A stretch of 64,000 nt of DNA. It comes from Undaria pinnatifida (taxonomy: Eukaryota > Sar > Phaeophyceae > Laminariales > Alariaceae). Within the stretch, counting starts at the first letter, position 1, and each line of letters begins with the position of its first letter. Location: assembly GCA_012845835.1 (NCBI GenBank), contig JABAKD010000019.1:4445994-4509993 (forward strand), given 5' to 3'. The notes under the pieces were generated by a model. The model had not been told where the DNA came from. It saw only the letters and a program-made list of their open reading frames with translations, and made no database searches. Of the stretch, positions 50,348 through 60,599 are shown piece after piece. A program made the translations under genes and the position numbers.

Positions 50348-50806
50348 GGAGCTAGCCCAATATCTCACCAAATTCATGACATCGAAGACACTCGTTTGCG
50401 CAACCAGGCCAACATTTCTGCGAATGCTCCTCACTTGACGGGCTCAACCGGTCAGGTATGATTTTTTTTGGCGAAAAAAGCGCGACCCATACCGTGGGAT
50501 GGCGTTACGTGGGGCCTGTACTGAAACGAATCCGATCACTGTAACAAAAATAATACAAAAAATGCGGTTGCCCTAATTGCGGCTATGCTTGCCGTATGCG
50601 GCCGTCGACTTGGGGCATTGTCACATTCAGACGTGAAGTTTGGAAGCCACAGATAATATATTGAACGCATCCTGCCGGATCAACTTCTTTCCCATCCCTT
50701 TTGTTATGCAATAGGAAGCGGAGGCCCTCAGCATCTACCGAGACTTAGTAGAAGCAGGACCCGACCTGTTCTCCTGCCACAGCGTGACGTGGGATGCTCC
50801 TTTCAC
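50348..50806 (+). CDS. two candidate internal exons, unknown gene
   Basis: Exon 1 (about 50349-50455) is open and ends CAG|GTATGA. An intron of 259 bp ends at TATGCAATAG, and exon 2 (50715-50806) ends in a strong donor CAC|GTGAGT. The join is phase 0 and reads ...LRNQANISANAPHLTGSTGQ then EAEALSIYRDLVEAGPDLF. Upstream of exon 1 a CTAAC branch-like word (about 50319) precedes a pyrimidine-rich stretch and a GAG acceptor. The second exon is helical and could belong to a TPR-like repeat, but one exon is too little to say. First and last exons were not found. Confidence 0.4.
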
Positions 50807-50809
50807 GTG

Positions 50810-52530
50810 AGTCGGCGGGTTTGACCTCGTAGGACGCCCCAGTGCCACCAGCCCGTCAACCGACGGGGTCAACTCTGCTGTTGTTGAATGCCTGACCTGG
50901 CATGGTACGGCTGTACCAAGCCCTTATGAAATTCACGCCTTAAGACCGATATGCCCCACCCCCAAATTAGTGCTGAGGAATAATGTATGTACAGCCCGGT
51001 AAGCAATCCCATGTTTTGAATACAACAGGAATCGGACTGGAACATACAATATCCGATGATTGAGTGTATTTTCACAGTTCAAGCGCTTTTTGAGCTAGAA
51101 GCGTCTTGACTAAACACTTCCGCTACATTCGCATGCGCCTGATGCATCTGATGCAGCTTCTAGGAGCACGGTAGCCATAGGTAGGCTAAGGTTCACCCTG
51201 GCGCCTGGTCGTGGGTGTCACTGAGGTCAAGCCGTATCAGAGACGCCTTCAATGTTTGCATGACGTCTCGATAATGGTCACTGTCGGGCGGGCACAGATC
51301 GGCTTGTGGGTGCGTCCGCAGGGTCTGCATGTTCTTTGAGCAGGGCGATGACGTCATCATTGAAGAATAATGTGTTCGTCGATTTTTCACTAGCATTACT
51401 GATCCCACCGAGATCAGCGTGAGTGGTTGCGCACACCGAGATATCAAAACTGCGTCACCCGGCTGGCCTACACAAATTGCCGGTGGGATCGGTGATCTAA
51501 ATGTCTTAAGTGTAGTCGTTGACTTCCGCACGCGTCAAGCGAAGCACATATTTATCGACAACGTGTCGGAATGCCAGGGTGTTCACGACCGCGTACCACC
51601 CGGTGCCCTCACTCACGCGAGTACAGCTAACCCACATACATTTCAGGTGGTCCGGTGATGATGGTACTCGACCCAAGTTGTCAGACCGTGACAGGTGGTC
51701 TCAAAGGCTTGCCGATGACGCGTTTTAGAGGCTAGCGCGCAGCTGTTGTTGGACAATCTCTCGTGCTGCACTGATGCCATAAGACGAATAGCACATCAAT
51801 CGTTAAGTTGCGCTCTTCATCCAAGATATAGTTCATCACGTTGGATTCATGGAAGTTCTGGGTCGGACGGTTAATGCAGGGACTGCATTCCATGCACGAG
51901 CAATCAAGCTCTCCTGCTCCTAAAGCACTTGTTCGTTGGTTGTTGTTTCCAATTTTTCCGCTGTCAACAAATAAACATCAAGTTCGTGTTTGTACAACTC
52001 GTCACTGTATGAAACCTGGACCCGTGCTGCAGACCATCAGTAGAGTATACCGTACAACACGCAGGTACCATATCAACCAACACCGCTCCCATGACCTATA
52101 AAGCGGGCCCCTGTTGAAAACGAATACAACGACGCACGCTGGCCCCGAATATTCAAATTCTAAAAAGCGCTCAATCGCTGTCGCGACGTTGGTGTCGCCG
52201 GGCATGGAACAATATAGTAGAAACAAAAACATCGTGCGTCTTCTCGTGGCGCGACCTCCCGTGGTCGGCTTGCCGGACATGACGATCCCTTCTGGACAGC
52301 TTGTTAAAGTTAATTGATTATGCTTCAAACCATGAATTCAAAGCTCCGTTGATGTACGAGGCGTTTCTCCATCGCAAATCAAGCATATCAGTTTCCGTAC
52401 GATTTCCAGTGTGATGTGGTGTACAACGTGCGGTTTCGAGTGTGAATGTGGATGTTTAGCGTGCTTGGGTAGGCATCATTGAGATATTCCATGTTCGACC
52501 AAACGCCAATGGCGAGTTGTTTCAACCCTA
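50810..52530. other. intergenic or intronic, no recognised gene
   Basis: Frames at 51193-51531 (minus, 112 codons) and 51841-52101 (plus) lack motifs. I could not place further exons of the 50.4-50.8 kb gene here. Confidence 0.4.
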
Positions 52531-53082
52531 ATGTACAGTGTGAATGAAACCGGAGCGCATGTACCTCAAATCTACGATAAGATTGTTCTAAAGCAGACGG
52601 TAAACCCCGGAACCCCAACCCCTCCCTCTAGGCAGCACTGCGTTTCAGTAAGGTGTTCATATACTACTACGATATATCAGGCAATACCTGATATACCCAA
52701 AAAACTGTTATGGACAAATGAAACGCTCTTCGCCGTACCGACGTAACAATCCCCTTCCCGGTGATGCCTCATTTCCCCTAGGTTCGTCTCCGATAGCTTC
52801 CAAGAGCAGCTGAAAGTGAGGCAGGAGGAGGTTCTCGACTTACCCCTCGCGATAATCGTAGACCCGCGTGACTCCGGCCTACTTAGGACGGCCGTGGGTA
52901 GGGTACTAGAAGACCGCGAACGAAGAACGAGCGGCGAAGGCAGCGGATTACAGGGGGGCAGTTTGGTCAACCTCCGCGTCGGGTGGGGTGGGCTACTGTT
53001 TAACGCAAGCATGACGATAACTGTTGGTACCCAAGGAATTATCGTTGTCACGAGGGTTTACAACGCGTTAGAAGCCCCGTAG
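52531..53082 (+). CDS. candidate terminal exon(s), unknown gene
   Basis: From an acceptor ATTTCCCCTAG at 52781 the frame is open to a TAG at 53080-53082, about 100 codons. Its composition is protein-like: VRQEEVLDLPLAIIVDPRDS, then a Gly-rich hydrophobic end with FNASMTITVGTQGIIVVTRV. An upstream frame (52531-52742) joins it in phase if a 39-bp intron (GTAACA...CCCCTAG) is accepted, which is very short, so that part is doubtful. Antisense also has an open frame (52677-53051). Confidence 0.35.
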
Positions 53083-54604
53083 AGAAATAATAGCTGCACG
53101 GGATGGGGGACTTATCTGTTTAGTGTCGCATGTGGCGGTGCGTGTGTTTAGGGAAGTAGGAGCGGAGTGCGTGGTTTCACAAAAATGTTGTGCTTGGTGG
53201 TGTTGGTTTCATTTCACCTGCGAGAAAATTCAAAGTCACCATGGCCTATTTGCAGGTGTTGTATCATTCGTGCTACGAATAGTGAGGGTTTATCCAGGTT
53301 TCATGGTGGCGCGTGCTTTTACGGGCTGTGTATCGGTACACTGTTTCTGTTGACGACAGCTTCGGTGAGGAAAATGGCAGTTTCCAAGCCCAATTGTGTC
53401 CAACTGGCAGAATTGAGAACCTCAGGCCCTATCCAACATCAACGGAAAACCGCTTTTGCTTTGCCGTGCGTTTTAGTATACACCTTGGCCTTGACATCGT
53501 TAGTTGAATGGTTGATTGGTTAATTCCAAACCCTAACTCTACGAACGTCGTTATGCGAGTGCGGTACGGTACATGCAAGTTAGGTATATAGGACGAACGA
53601 TGTACGAAATTCGGAGTGGCCTGAAAATGCGGGGAAAATATTCACCATGAAGGGGGTGCCTCGGTACGCTGTCGTGATGTACGTCCTCTTTCAGTGACAC
53701 GCTTTCCTCAGCAGACAGACGTCTAGGTAAGCTGCCGTCCGTGAGAGAGGCCAGTCCGATATTCGGAACGTGTTGGGCATAAAAAGAGATGTGATCAAGA
53801 ACCAAGACAGTACGTTGACGTTGATTGACCAACGCATCGAATTAAGCGTTTGTCGCTCTCGGGGGTCTTGGTGCATTGTGAGCCATGGACGGGTTAGCCA
53901 TGAATGTGTTTCGATATAGGAAGCATGACGATTGTTCGGCCCACACTAGTTCGAATTGTGGATAACCCATCCGGTGAACCTCGATCAATCACGTCAGCAT
54001 TCATATTGCGTTCTGCTGTTGTGTTTTGCACAAGATTATGGCTCAAGAGTATACTTGGGTGCGAGGTTGATTTATTTTTTTGAACTTTGGTGTTTGGACC
54101 AAGGTATGCTTCATGCCTCTATTCGGCCTATTACTATCGGAACGGGGCTGGGACGATGGCAAATCCGCCCGCATGTACTCCTTCCCATTGTTATAGCTCT
54201 TGTGGCATGACCTCTAACATTTACCACGCACCCCCGCGTTTTGCTCGTAACGTGTGGTAGATGAGTTATGGGAGAAGGTGTGTCGACACGGGCATATTCG
54301 GGTATCATGTATTAGTTTCCCTGGATCGGGAAAATCCTATCACCGTTGGCGTGATAGCTTCCAAGGTACTGTCCAGGAGGTTTTGTACGACATTATCGTC
54401 AATCAGCGTCGTTGCACTGGCATCGCTCTATCACTTCGTTACTGGAAGCAGTTCTTCTGCATCCACCTATTTCATATGGAAACTCGTTGCGTCAGGGACC
54501 CTTTGTACATTGCGCCAGATTTTCATAGACCATTTTCAACACACCCTTGGAGTCGACATAGTGACGAGTCCTACGAACCAGGTAGATCTTGTGCCATTTG
54601 TTTA
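53083..54604. other. intergenic, no recognised gene
   Basis: Plus frames at 53167-53523 and 54254-54737 are hydrophobic or Cys-rich without motifs, and they overlap each other in different registers. Confidence 0.4.
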
Positions 54605-54743
54605 CCTACATGTTTCCGGCGGACGGAGCCCCTCAACTCAGGAACTTCCCAACAACATCGCAATGGAGTTATATAGTATTTTGCCTACATGTTTCGGGCG
54701 GACGGAGCCCCAAAACCCCGGAACTACCGACAAATAACATCGG
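54605..54743. repeat. tandem duplication, 79-bp period
   Basis: CCTACATGTTTCCGGCGGAC (54605) and CCTACATGTTTCGGGCGGAC (54684) begin units that both run through GGAGCCCC and GGAACT to AACATCG. Confidence 0.85.
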
Positions 54744-54794
54744 AAGAATACCCGTATGGCCGCTGTATTCAAGCTGTGTTAGTATATTAAAAAT

Positions 54795-55430
54795 AATCAA
54801 ATACATTCCAGATGCAAGGTCGCAGATTTTGTCGAGACTGTGACACTCCGATCGCGCGTATTACTTGGAAGGTGTCCTCATCAAGGATGTAGATCGGCAA
54901 CTCCCCTTCGAACTACAGTGTACCCTGGTAGCTTGTACCAGGGTCAACAGAGTGATGTTAACCAATCTGCGCGGAAACAATAAAACCTGTTTCTGAGAGG
55001 AACAGCATCTGACATCATAGATCTGTGGAAGGAAATGCACTAGTTTATCAAAGTTATCCTGTGCGTCGTATGATATAACGTGTGAGAGGATTGTGGAGGG
55101 TTTTGTGGCCTGGGGGCCGGGGTTTGAACAAGATTGAGCCGGGGGGGGGGGGGGGGGGGCAGGCGACTAAATCTGTGCGCGGAAACTATAAGTCCTTTAA
55201 GGGGACAAACCGACGATTGTGGAAAGAATTCATCAGTTATAATGTATGTCCTGAGAGTCGTACAACCAGTAAGGAGAGGGCGGAGTGTCCGAAGGGGTGC
55301 GGGGGGGGGGATTTCCAACAGCTTAGGTCGCACAGATGTACGAGCTTGCTATGTGCGTGGTGCTAGATTTAGGAGATAGTGCGGGTGGTGCGGAAGGCGG
55401 AGCGTTGCGGGGGGGGGGGGTATGAATTGG
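54795..55430 (+). repeat. family Z dispersed repeat, copy 9, with G tract and partial Y
   Basis: The core starts CAAATACATTCCAGATG. At 54911-54920 it reads TACCCTGGTA, where copy 10 has a single TA. The site GATGTTAACC is kept without the 81-bp insert seen in copy 11. A run of about 20 G (55141-55160) and a Y-module start (about 55338) follow. Confidence 0.8.
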
Positions 55431-55825
55431 AGATAGATAGTATAGTCTATTTTATCAGGATGTACTGGTATGTTCTATCAAGTTCTGTGTATGGCGCAGG
55501 GCTTGAGATTTGTTCACCGGGTCGCACGAATAGTATGGGTTTAAAGTTGAGTTATCAATACGGAGACCTTCAAGTAAAGACATTCATATAAATTTTTCCG
55601 ATGAATTGAGGGCAACCCATTCGTGACCTCAGATATCACCGGGTCACTATTAGAACAGGTCTGTTTTTTGGTGGAGTAGTAGACTAGACTATAGTTCTGA
55701 AAATTTCTTCATAGACTAGCCCCAACCCTTCTTCTAAATTGTATTGGATCTGCGTAATTTTTTTCTTTGTATTTATCTCCGTACAACGGAAGTACAGACC
55801 ACATAATAAGTTCATTTTCTGCTCT
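55431..55825. other. intergenic, nothing recognised
   Basis: TAGTCTA lies at 55443 and two overlapping TAGACTA at 55680-55691. No supported frame. Confidence 0.4.
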
Positions 55826-55833
55826 TTGCGTGC

Positions 55834-56756
55834 TAGAGGCGTTAACCTTATACCAATTGCCCTGGTAATCGCCAGTAATACCCGGCTAACGTATAGCCGT
55901 AACGGGTACGGGTAGCACTTCATACTCTCTGATTAATTTGGTCCCGGGTACGGGGTACACGGATACTCTTAAGATTACGTTCGAAATACTGAGCATGGCA
56001 ACTTATCATGTCTAGCTCGTATTCAAGGGCCTGACTACTATTTCGCACGATATTCGTCCGGAACCCATTTTCGAATTGAAAATACTGTTTCATGCCTTAC
56101 TCCTCACTGTTACCTATACGAGAAGCACTTCGCACTCGCAAAGTGCTTGGACCGCGGGTACCCGAGTACTCGTGAAAATACGTTCGTAATCCCAGGCATG
56201 GCAAATTATAATCGTTTAAAGCACGTCCCCTGAGTACCCTTTCGTACGATCGCCAGCAGGAAAAAACATTTCAAAATGAGAATGCTGTATCATGACTCTC
56301 GCGTCACCCGCCTGGGCTTTCAACCCACAAACATATACAAATATCTACAATGTTTTTCATCCCGAAGTCTGTTTTACTGGTGAACGGGAATCCATAAATT
56401 GTGCCGGGGTTGTTATGCCGAATCCTGTACCCTTCGCGTTACGTAGTAGCTATTCGGCAGCACACTTCAAGGACCGAACTGGATGAGAAATAATGTGTAT
56501 GAAAATACTCGTAAGTGTGGTGCGCCTAAGTTTCATTTTTTCCCAACCGTCGGAGGATAAAAAAAAGTGAACAAGATAATACACAATTTTCTGGGTACCC
56601 GGGTACTCGGCTGTTAGACGGGTATCCGATTGGTATGATACGGGTACCCGGATGCCCGCACACAATGGCAGTAAATATTCACGAGTGCCCGGGTATTTTC
56701 CCCCCAAAATTAGCGGGTACCCGTTTAAGACGGGTACTCGTCGGGTAACACCTCTA
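55834..56756. mobile_element. hAT-like non-autonomous element, 923 bp
   Basis: The left end reads TAGAGGCGTTAACC, and the right end as reverse complement reads TAGAGGTGTTACCC. The TAGAG tip fits the hAT terminal consensus. Flanks TTGCGTGC (55826-55833) and GTGCGTAC (56757-56764) agree at 6 of 8 positions, a decayed 8-bp target duplication. Palindromic CGGGTACCCG or close variants occur repeatedly (55943, 56155, 56592, 56640, 56715 regions), mostly in the right third, as subterminal repeats often do. No transposase is present. Confidence 0.6.
56495..56567 (+). mobile_element. retroposon tail, family R, copy 4
   Basis: TATGAAAATACTCGTAAGTG and CAACCGTCGGAGGAT then an A-run align with the minus-strand copy 1 over about 70 bp. 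It lies inside the hAT-like element and is the most diverged R copy. Confidence 0.6.
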
Positions 56757-56764
56757 GTGCGTAC

Positions 56765-57185
56765 ATCTATAGACTAGAGCATTGCACTGTATCAATCGAT
56801 ATGATGACATGTACAACTGCTTGGTGGATGTAAGTACTATGCCCTATAACCTCCAAACGATACCTTGCTGAGACACGGCAAATTTGAGCGCTAATCTCCG
56901 TCGAGACAAATGAAGCCACATGGGGTGTACAATATATATATATATCTATATATATCCCCAGAGAAGGGTTCCTTATCACGGCCTTTCGGGGCGGAGGTGT
57001 GTACAAGTATACTCTCCGTTTACTCTTCGTGCTTTTTATCGTACACACTACGTACTGCAAACGTGAGCGATGTTTCGTTACTATTATAAGGAAAGGGGAT
57101 GAAATATTTTCTATAGCAGCAATGCACCATCTTCCGTCCGACCTGGAAATATAAATGACAATATTACCTGTGAAGGCCACATATA
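56765..57185. other. intergenic with a short (TA)n run
   Basis: An AT dinucleotide run with TATATC interruptions lies at 56933-56957. TAGACTA lies at 56770. No supported gene. Confidence 0.4.
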
Positions 57186-57490
57186 TATCCCTTACCGGTT
57201 ATACGACTTACAGGTACAATTGATAAACTGATTCATTTCCTTCCACAGGTGTCAGATTTTGTCCCCCTCAAAACCGGGTTTTATAGTTTCCGCGCACCGA
57301 CTCACTAACATTACGCTGTTGACCCTGGTACAAGCTACACTTTAGTTCCACGGGGAGTCGCCGGCCTATGTCCTTAGACTAATGAGGACACACACAGATT
57401 AATTCACGCGATCGTAGCATTATATACGCAGCTTGCAAAGATTAGTTTCGATAAGATCTTGGATCTCACAGCTGGAGTATACTTCAATAT
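57186..57490 (-). repeat. family Z core, copy 10
   Basis: Core in reverse orientation. At 57374-57382 it reads TTAGACTAA, where copies 2 and 4 read TTAA, a 5-bp difference. It shares the GCTTGTACCAGGG variant with copy 9. TACCTGGTA lies just outside the core end (57495). Confidence 0.8.
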
Positions 57491-58100
57491 TTTGTACCTG
57501 GTAGTACGCACAGCAGTAGTGTATGGAGTAATGAGACATCATCTCTCGCAACTTCATACGTCTACAGTGAGTGGGTGGATTACGAGGGCGCGAGTTTGGC
57601 GTAATTCGGTTTGATTCGACGGGTATAAACAGTGGTGAAGAGGCAGTGCACAAACCTACTGCTGTAGGCTCGGTGAAAATGACGCCACGTAGCGGGAAAG
57701 AGAAAGGAAGAAACGTCGTCTTTGCCCCGGCTTGTTCAGGAGGTGTACCTGACGGTACAAAACGTCATGCTAAGACTACTCTGAATACTTCGAGATGAAC
57801 CGGGGGAAAAAGAAATAGTTTGAAGACCCAAGCCGAGCACCGGGTGGAAAAGGGGAGAACACGTCGTCTCCAATGCGGGCACGCGCGTGTTGCAGGTGTC
57901 GACGGCGAAACCTGTTTTCTATCCACTCACCCGTTTCTCCTGTTTGTTCTGGCAGACAATAACCTGACGCCTTTTAAAAGTAGTGTGTCCCCATGCAGTG
58001 AGTGGTGTCGATTATTCAGCTGCGAGTCATAAACATCTCACCGACACTGCGGAGGTTTAGTATAGGACGCGGGATCATAAGGAAAACACTACGTATTAAT
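57491..58100. other. intergenic, no recognised gene
   Basis: Short plus-strand frames only. A GGGAAAGAGAAAGGAAG and CGGCTTGTTCAG stretch near 57696-57740 faintly resembles the S1 3' end but is too weak to call. Confidence 0.35.
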
Positions 58101-58104
58101 TTAA

Positions 58105-58405
58105 AAAATGAAAATACACTCTCCAGCTGTGAGATCGAATATTTTGTCGAAACTCATCTTTGCAAGATGTGTGTGATACTCCGATCGCGCGTATTACGGG
58201 TTGTGTGTCCTCATCAAGGGTATAAGTCGGCGACTCCCCTTGCAGCTACAGAGTAGCTAACAGGGTCCCAACAGGGTGATGTTAACCCCTTTAGAGCCCC
58301 CGAACCCCTCCCCATGCTAAATCCAAGTAATTTTGTCCCCAAAAACGGGTTTCAGTTGTAGAAGGGTTAATCAGTATGTGCGCGGAAACTACAAAACCCG
58401 TTTAT
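58105..58405 (+). repeat. family Z core, copy 11, carrying an 81-bp insert
   Basis: The core runs from CACTCTCCAGCTGTGAGATC to ACTACAAAACCCGTTT and then ends abruptly. An insert splits it at GATGTTAA|TCAGT. Confidence 0.8.
58286..58366. mobile_element. 81-bp insert flanked by TTAA
   Basis: TTAA stands on both sides (58282-58285 and 58367-58370). The ends are imperfect inverted repeats: CCCCTTTAGAG, and CCCTTCTACAA as reverse complement. Precise TTAA duplication and CCC tips are typical of piggyBac-type MITEs. However, the right half (ATTTTGTCCCC...AACGGGTTT) resembles the inverted Z tail, so a local inversion by template switching is an alternative. Confidence 0.55.
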
Positions 58406-58568
58406 CATATGTGATATTCTTTGTTTCTGTGTATAGTTCCACCAGACGTTATGTTTCTGTGTAGTTTCGGTGGGACGTTTGCCAACCACATAGATAAATA
58501 TGCATTTCCGACGGTCTGCGAATTATTGTTATTAAAGATCCAATACATACTTTTTCCATATACTTTTC

Positions 58569-58732
58569 CCAACGCACACTGGTGGGGGTCCTTCCAACGC
58601 ACACTGGTGGGGGTACTTCCAACGCACACTGTGTCGGCCCCCTGCCAACGCACACTGAAGGGCGTCCCGGGGGGGGGGGGAGGGGGTTCGGGGGGGGGGG
58701 GGGGGGGGAGGGGGGGGCGCGTCTCCCCCCCC
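58569..58732. repeat. 25-bp minisatellite and long G/C runs
   Basis: CCAACGCACACT starts at 58569, 58594, 58619 and 58645. G runs of 8-16 follow at 58669-58718, then a C run. Confidence 0.85.
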
Positions 58733-58734
58733 CC

Positions 58735-58897
58735 TACACTGCTAGTAGCATCCAAGCACCGTTCGGCTGCCCTGCCAACCCAACGCTGGTGGTGCATTTT
58801 GGGACACACACACCAACACCAACACACACTAGTCTACACCGCCAGTAGCATCCAAGCACCGTTCGGCTGCCCTGCCAACCCAGCGCTGGTGGTGCAT
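58735..58897. repeat. tandem duplication, 100-bp period
   Basis: AGTAGCATCCAAGCACCGTT begins shared sequence near 58744 and again near 58844, running to CTGGTGGTGCAT in both. Between the units the second copy has CTAGTCTACACC, where the first has CTACACTG. Confidence 0.85.
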
Positions 58898-58900
58898 CCG

Positions 58901-59372
58901 CTGGAACGTTTGCGCCCCTGCTATTCGATCATGCCCGTGCGGGGCATTTGGGACAACGAACACAACCCACACCACACATAAAACAAACATAACAAAAACA
59001 TTTCACTTCGTTGTGCTCTGGGCTGGGGAAATAAAAAACCCTCCCAAAAATACCGCCTCGTCCGTACAAAACCATAAAATTCAAACGGCCGCGCTTCAAA
59101 ACAAACGGCGCTACGAACTACACTCTGGCACGCAAACATCCTCGCAGCGCACACCGCACACCATCTACTTCTATCCCTAGTCGGATACACCGCGCTCCTC
59201 GGTGTTGTGCTGGAACGTTTGCGCCTCCGCTGTTCGATCCTGCCCGTGCGGGGCATTTGAGACGCACACAACACACACAACACACACAACACACACGTCA
59301 CATACCAGGTATATTCTAGTCTATAGTCTAGTCTATAACAACAACAAAAGTTAACTTCGTTGTGCCCTGGTC
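58901..59372. repeat. tandem duplication, 309-bp period
   Basis: CTGGAACGTTTGCGCC starts at 58901 and 59210. Both continue through TGCCCGTGCGGGGCATTTG, an AC-rich stretch and CTTCGTTGTGC. The second unit is about 40 bp longer, mainly because of a TACCAGGTA and TAGTCTA run at 59303-59337. Confidence 0.8.
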
Positions 59373-59687
59373 TGCAGTGTCTGCGTGCGGCGGCGACTGC
59401 GCCCTTTAGTTCGGCTGCTGTATACTTCCTCGCGCTGGTTTTCTTGTTGCAGATCATCTCCGCCGCGTGCTGTGGGTGTCTGCTATGAGCCTCTTCGCTC
59501 GTGCTAGGCTCCTCCTTCTCTGCGTCTGCGTGTTCTTCGCCCTCTTCAAACCTTACGGCGTACCACCTTCTCGTGCTGCGGCGGAATCTCTGCGCACCAT
59601 GCAGCGGAACGTCCCTACAGCAGAGCGGCATCTTGACTGGGGAGGCCATCTCTTCGAAAATACACATTCACAGGGCTCTCTCTGTGT

Positions 59688-60357
59688 AGTACATACATGT
59701 GTAGCGCAGCAGTGCTTCTGTGTGTTTGCGTGTGTAGGATACGCGTACGTGTTCGAACCTGCCATGCTACCTCACCTTCCTCCAGCGTTCCTGTGGTACA
59801 AATCCCTTCCATATGTGCAGGTGTGTACAGCGGTGTGTGTAGAACATACATGTGTAGCGCAGCAGTACTCCTGTGTGCTTGCGTGTGTAGGATACGCGTA
59901 CGTGTTCGAACCTGCCATACTACCTCACCTTCCTCCAGCGCTCCTGCGGTACAAATGCCTTCCATCACATGTGTATGAAGGTGCGTACACGGCACTGCTT
60001 ATACGCTGCGCACTCACCATGGTCACAGCAGTGTGTGTATGTACAGCGGTGTGCACACAGCTCTCGCTGTGTGTGTAGCACATACATGTGTAGCGCAGCA
60101 GTACTCCTGTGTGTTTGCGTGTGTAGGATGCGGGTACGTGTTCGAACCTGCCATGCTACCTCAACTTCCTCCAGCGTTCCTGTGGTACAAATCCCTTTCA
60201 TATGCAGGTGTGTACAGCGGTGTGTGTAGTACATACACGTGTAGCGCAGCAGTACTCCTGTGTGCTTGCGTGTGTAGGATACGCGTACGTGTTCGAACCT
60301 GCCACACTACCTCACCTTCCTCCAGCGCTCCTGCGGTACAAATGCCTTCCATCACCT
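59688..60357. repeat. four-copy tandem repeat, 152-bp unit
   Basis: ACATACATGTGTAGCGCAGC (or close) starts units at about 59690, 59842, 60079 and 60230. Each runs through TACGTGTTCGAACCTGCCA and CTTCCTCCAGCG. Spacing is about 152, 237 and 151 bp, so extra sequence lies between units 2 and 3. Plus-strand frames through it (up to 203 codons) reflect the repeat. GGTTCGAAC on minus resembles a pol III B box in each unit, without an A box. Confidence 0.85.
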
Positions 60358-60599
60358 GTGTAGACTATGCATCATCCCCTATGTACGTAGTCTATGCGGC
60401 TCCAGCTACGTACGGCTGTGCGTCCTGTAACAAGTGCTTGTGTCTTTCACACGTTACACCTGCGTGTAACGTAACCCATGCGCATATTGTCATCACACCA
60501 TGCGGCCTTCCCCGGCAAATTCTGCTGTTCCCTTCACAGGGGACTAAGTACGAGCATCATATCGGTGACATTCTCCGCCTCAAAGCGAAAGTCGCTGAC

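Noticed and set aside
57696-57740. Another S1 SINE copy
   Set aside because: Only a few short words match. This is below what I can separate from chance.
59688-60357. 203-codon Cys-rich secreted protein on the plus strand
   Set aside because: The frame follows a 152-bp tandem repeat, its register changes between units, and antisense frames are as long.
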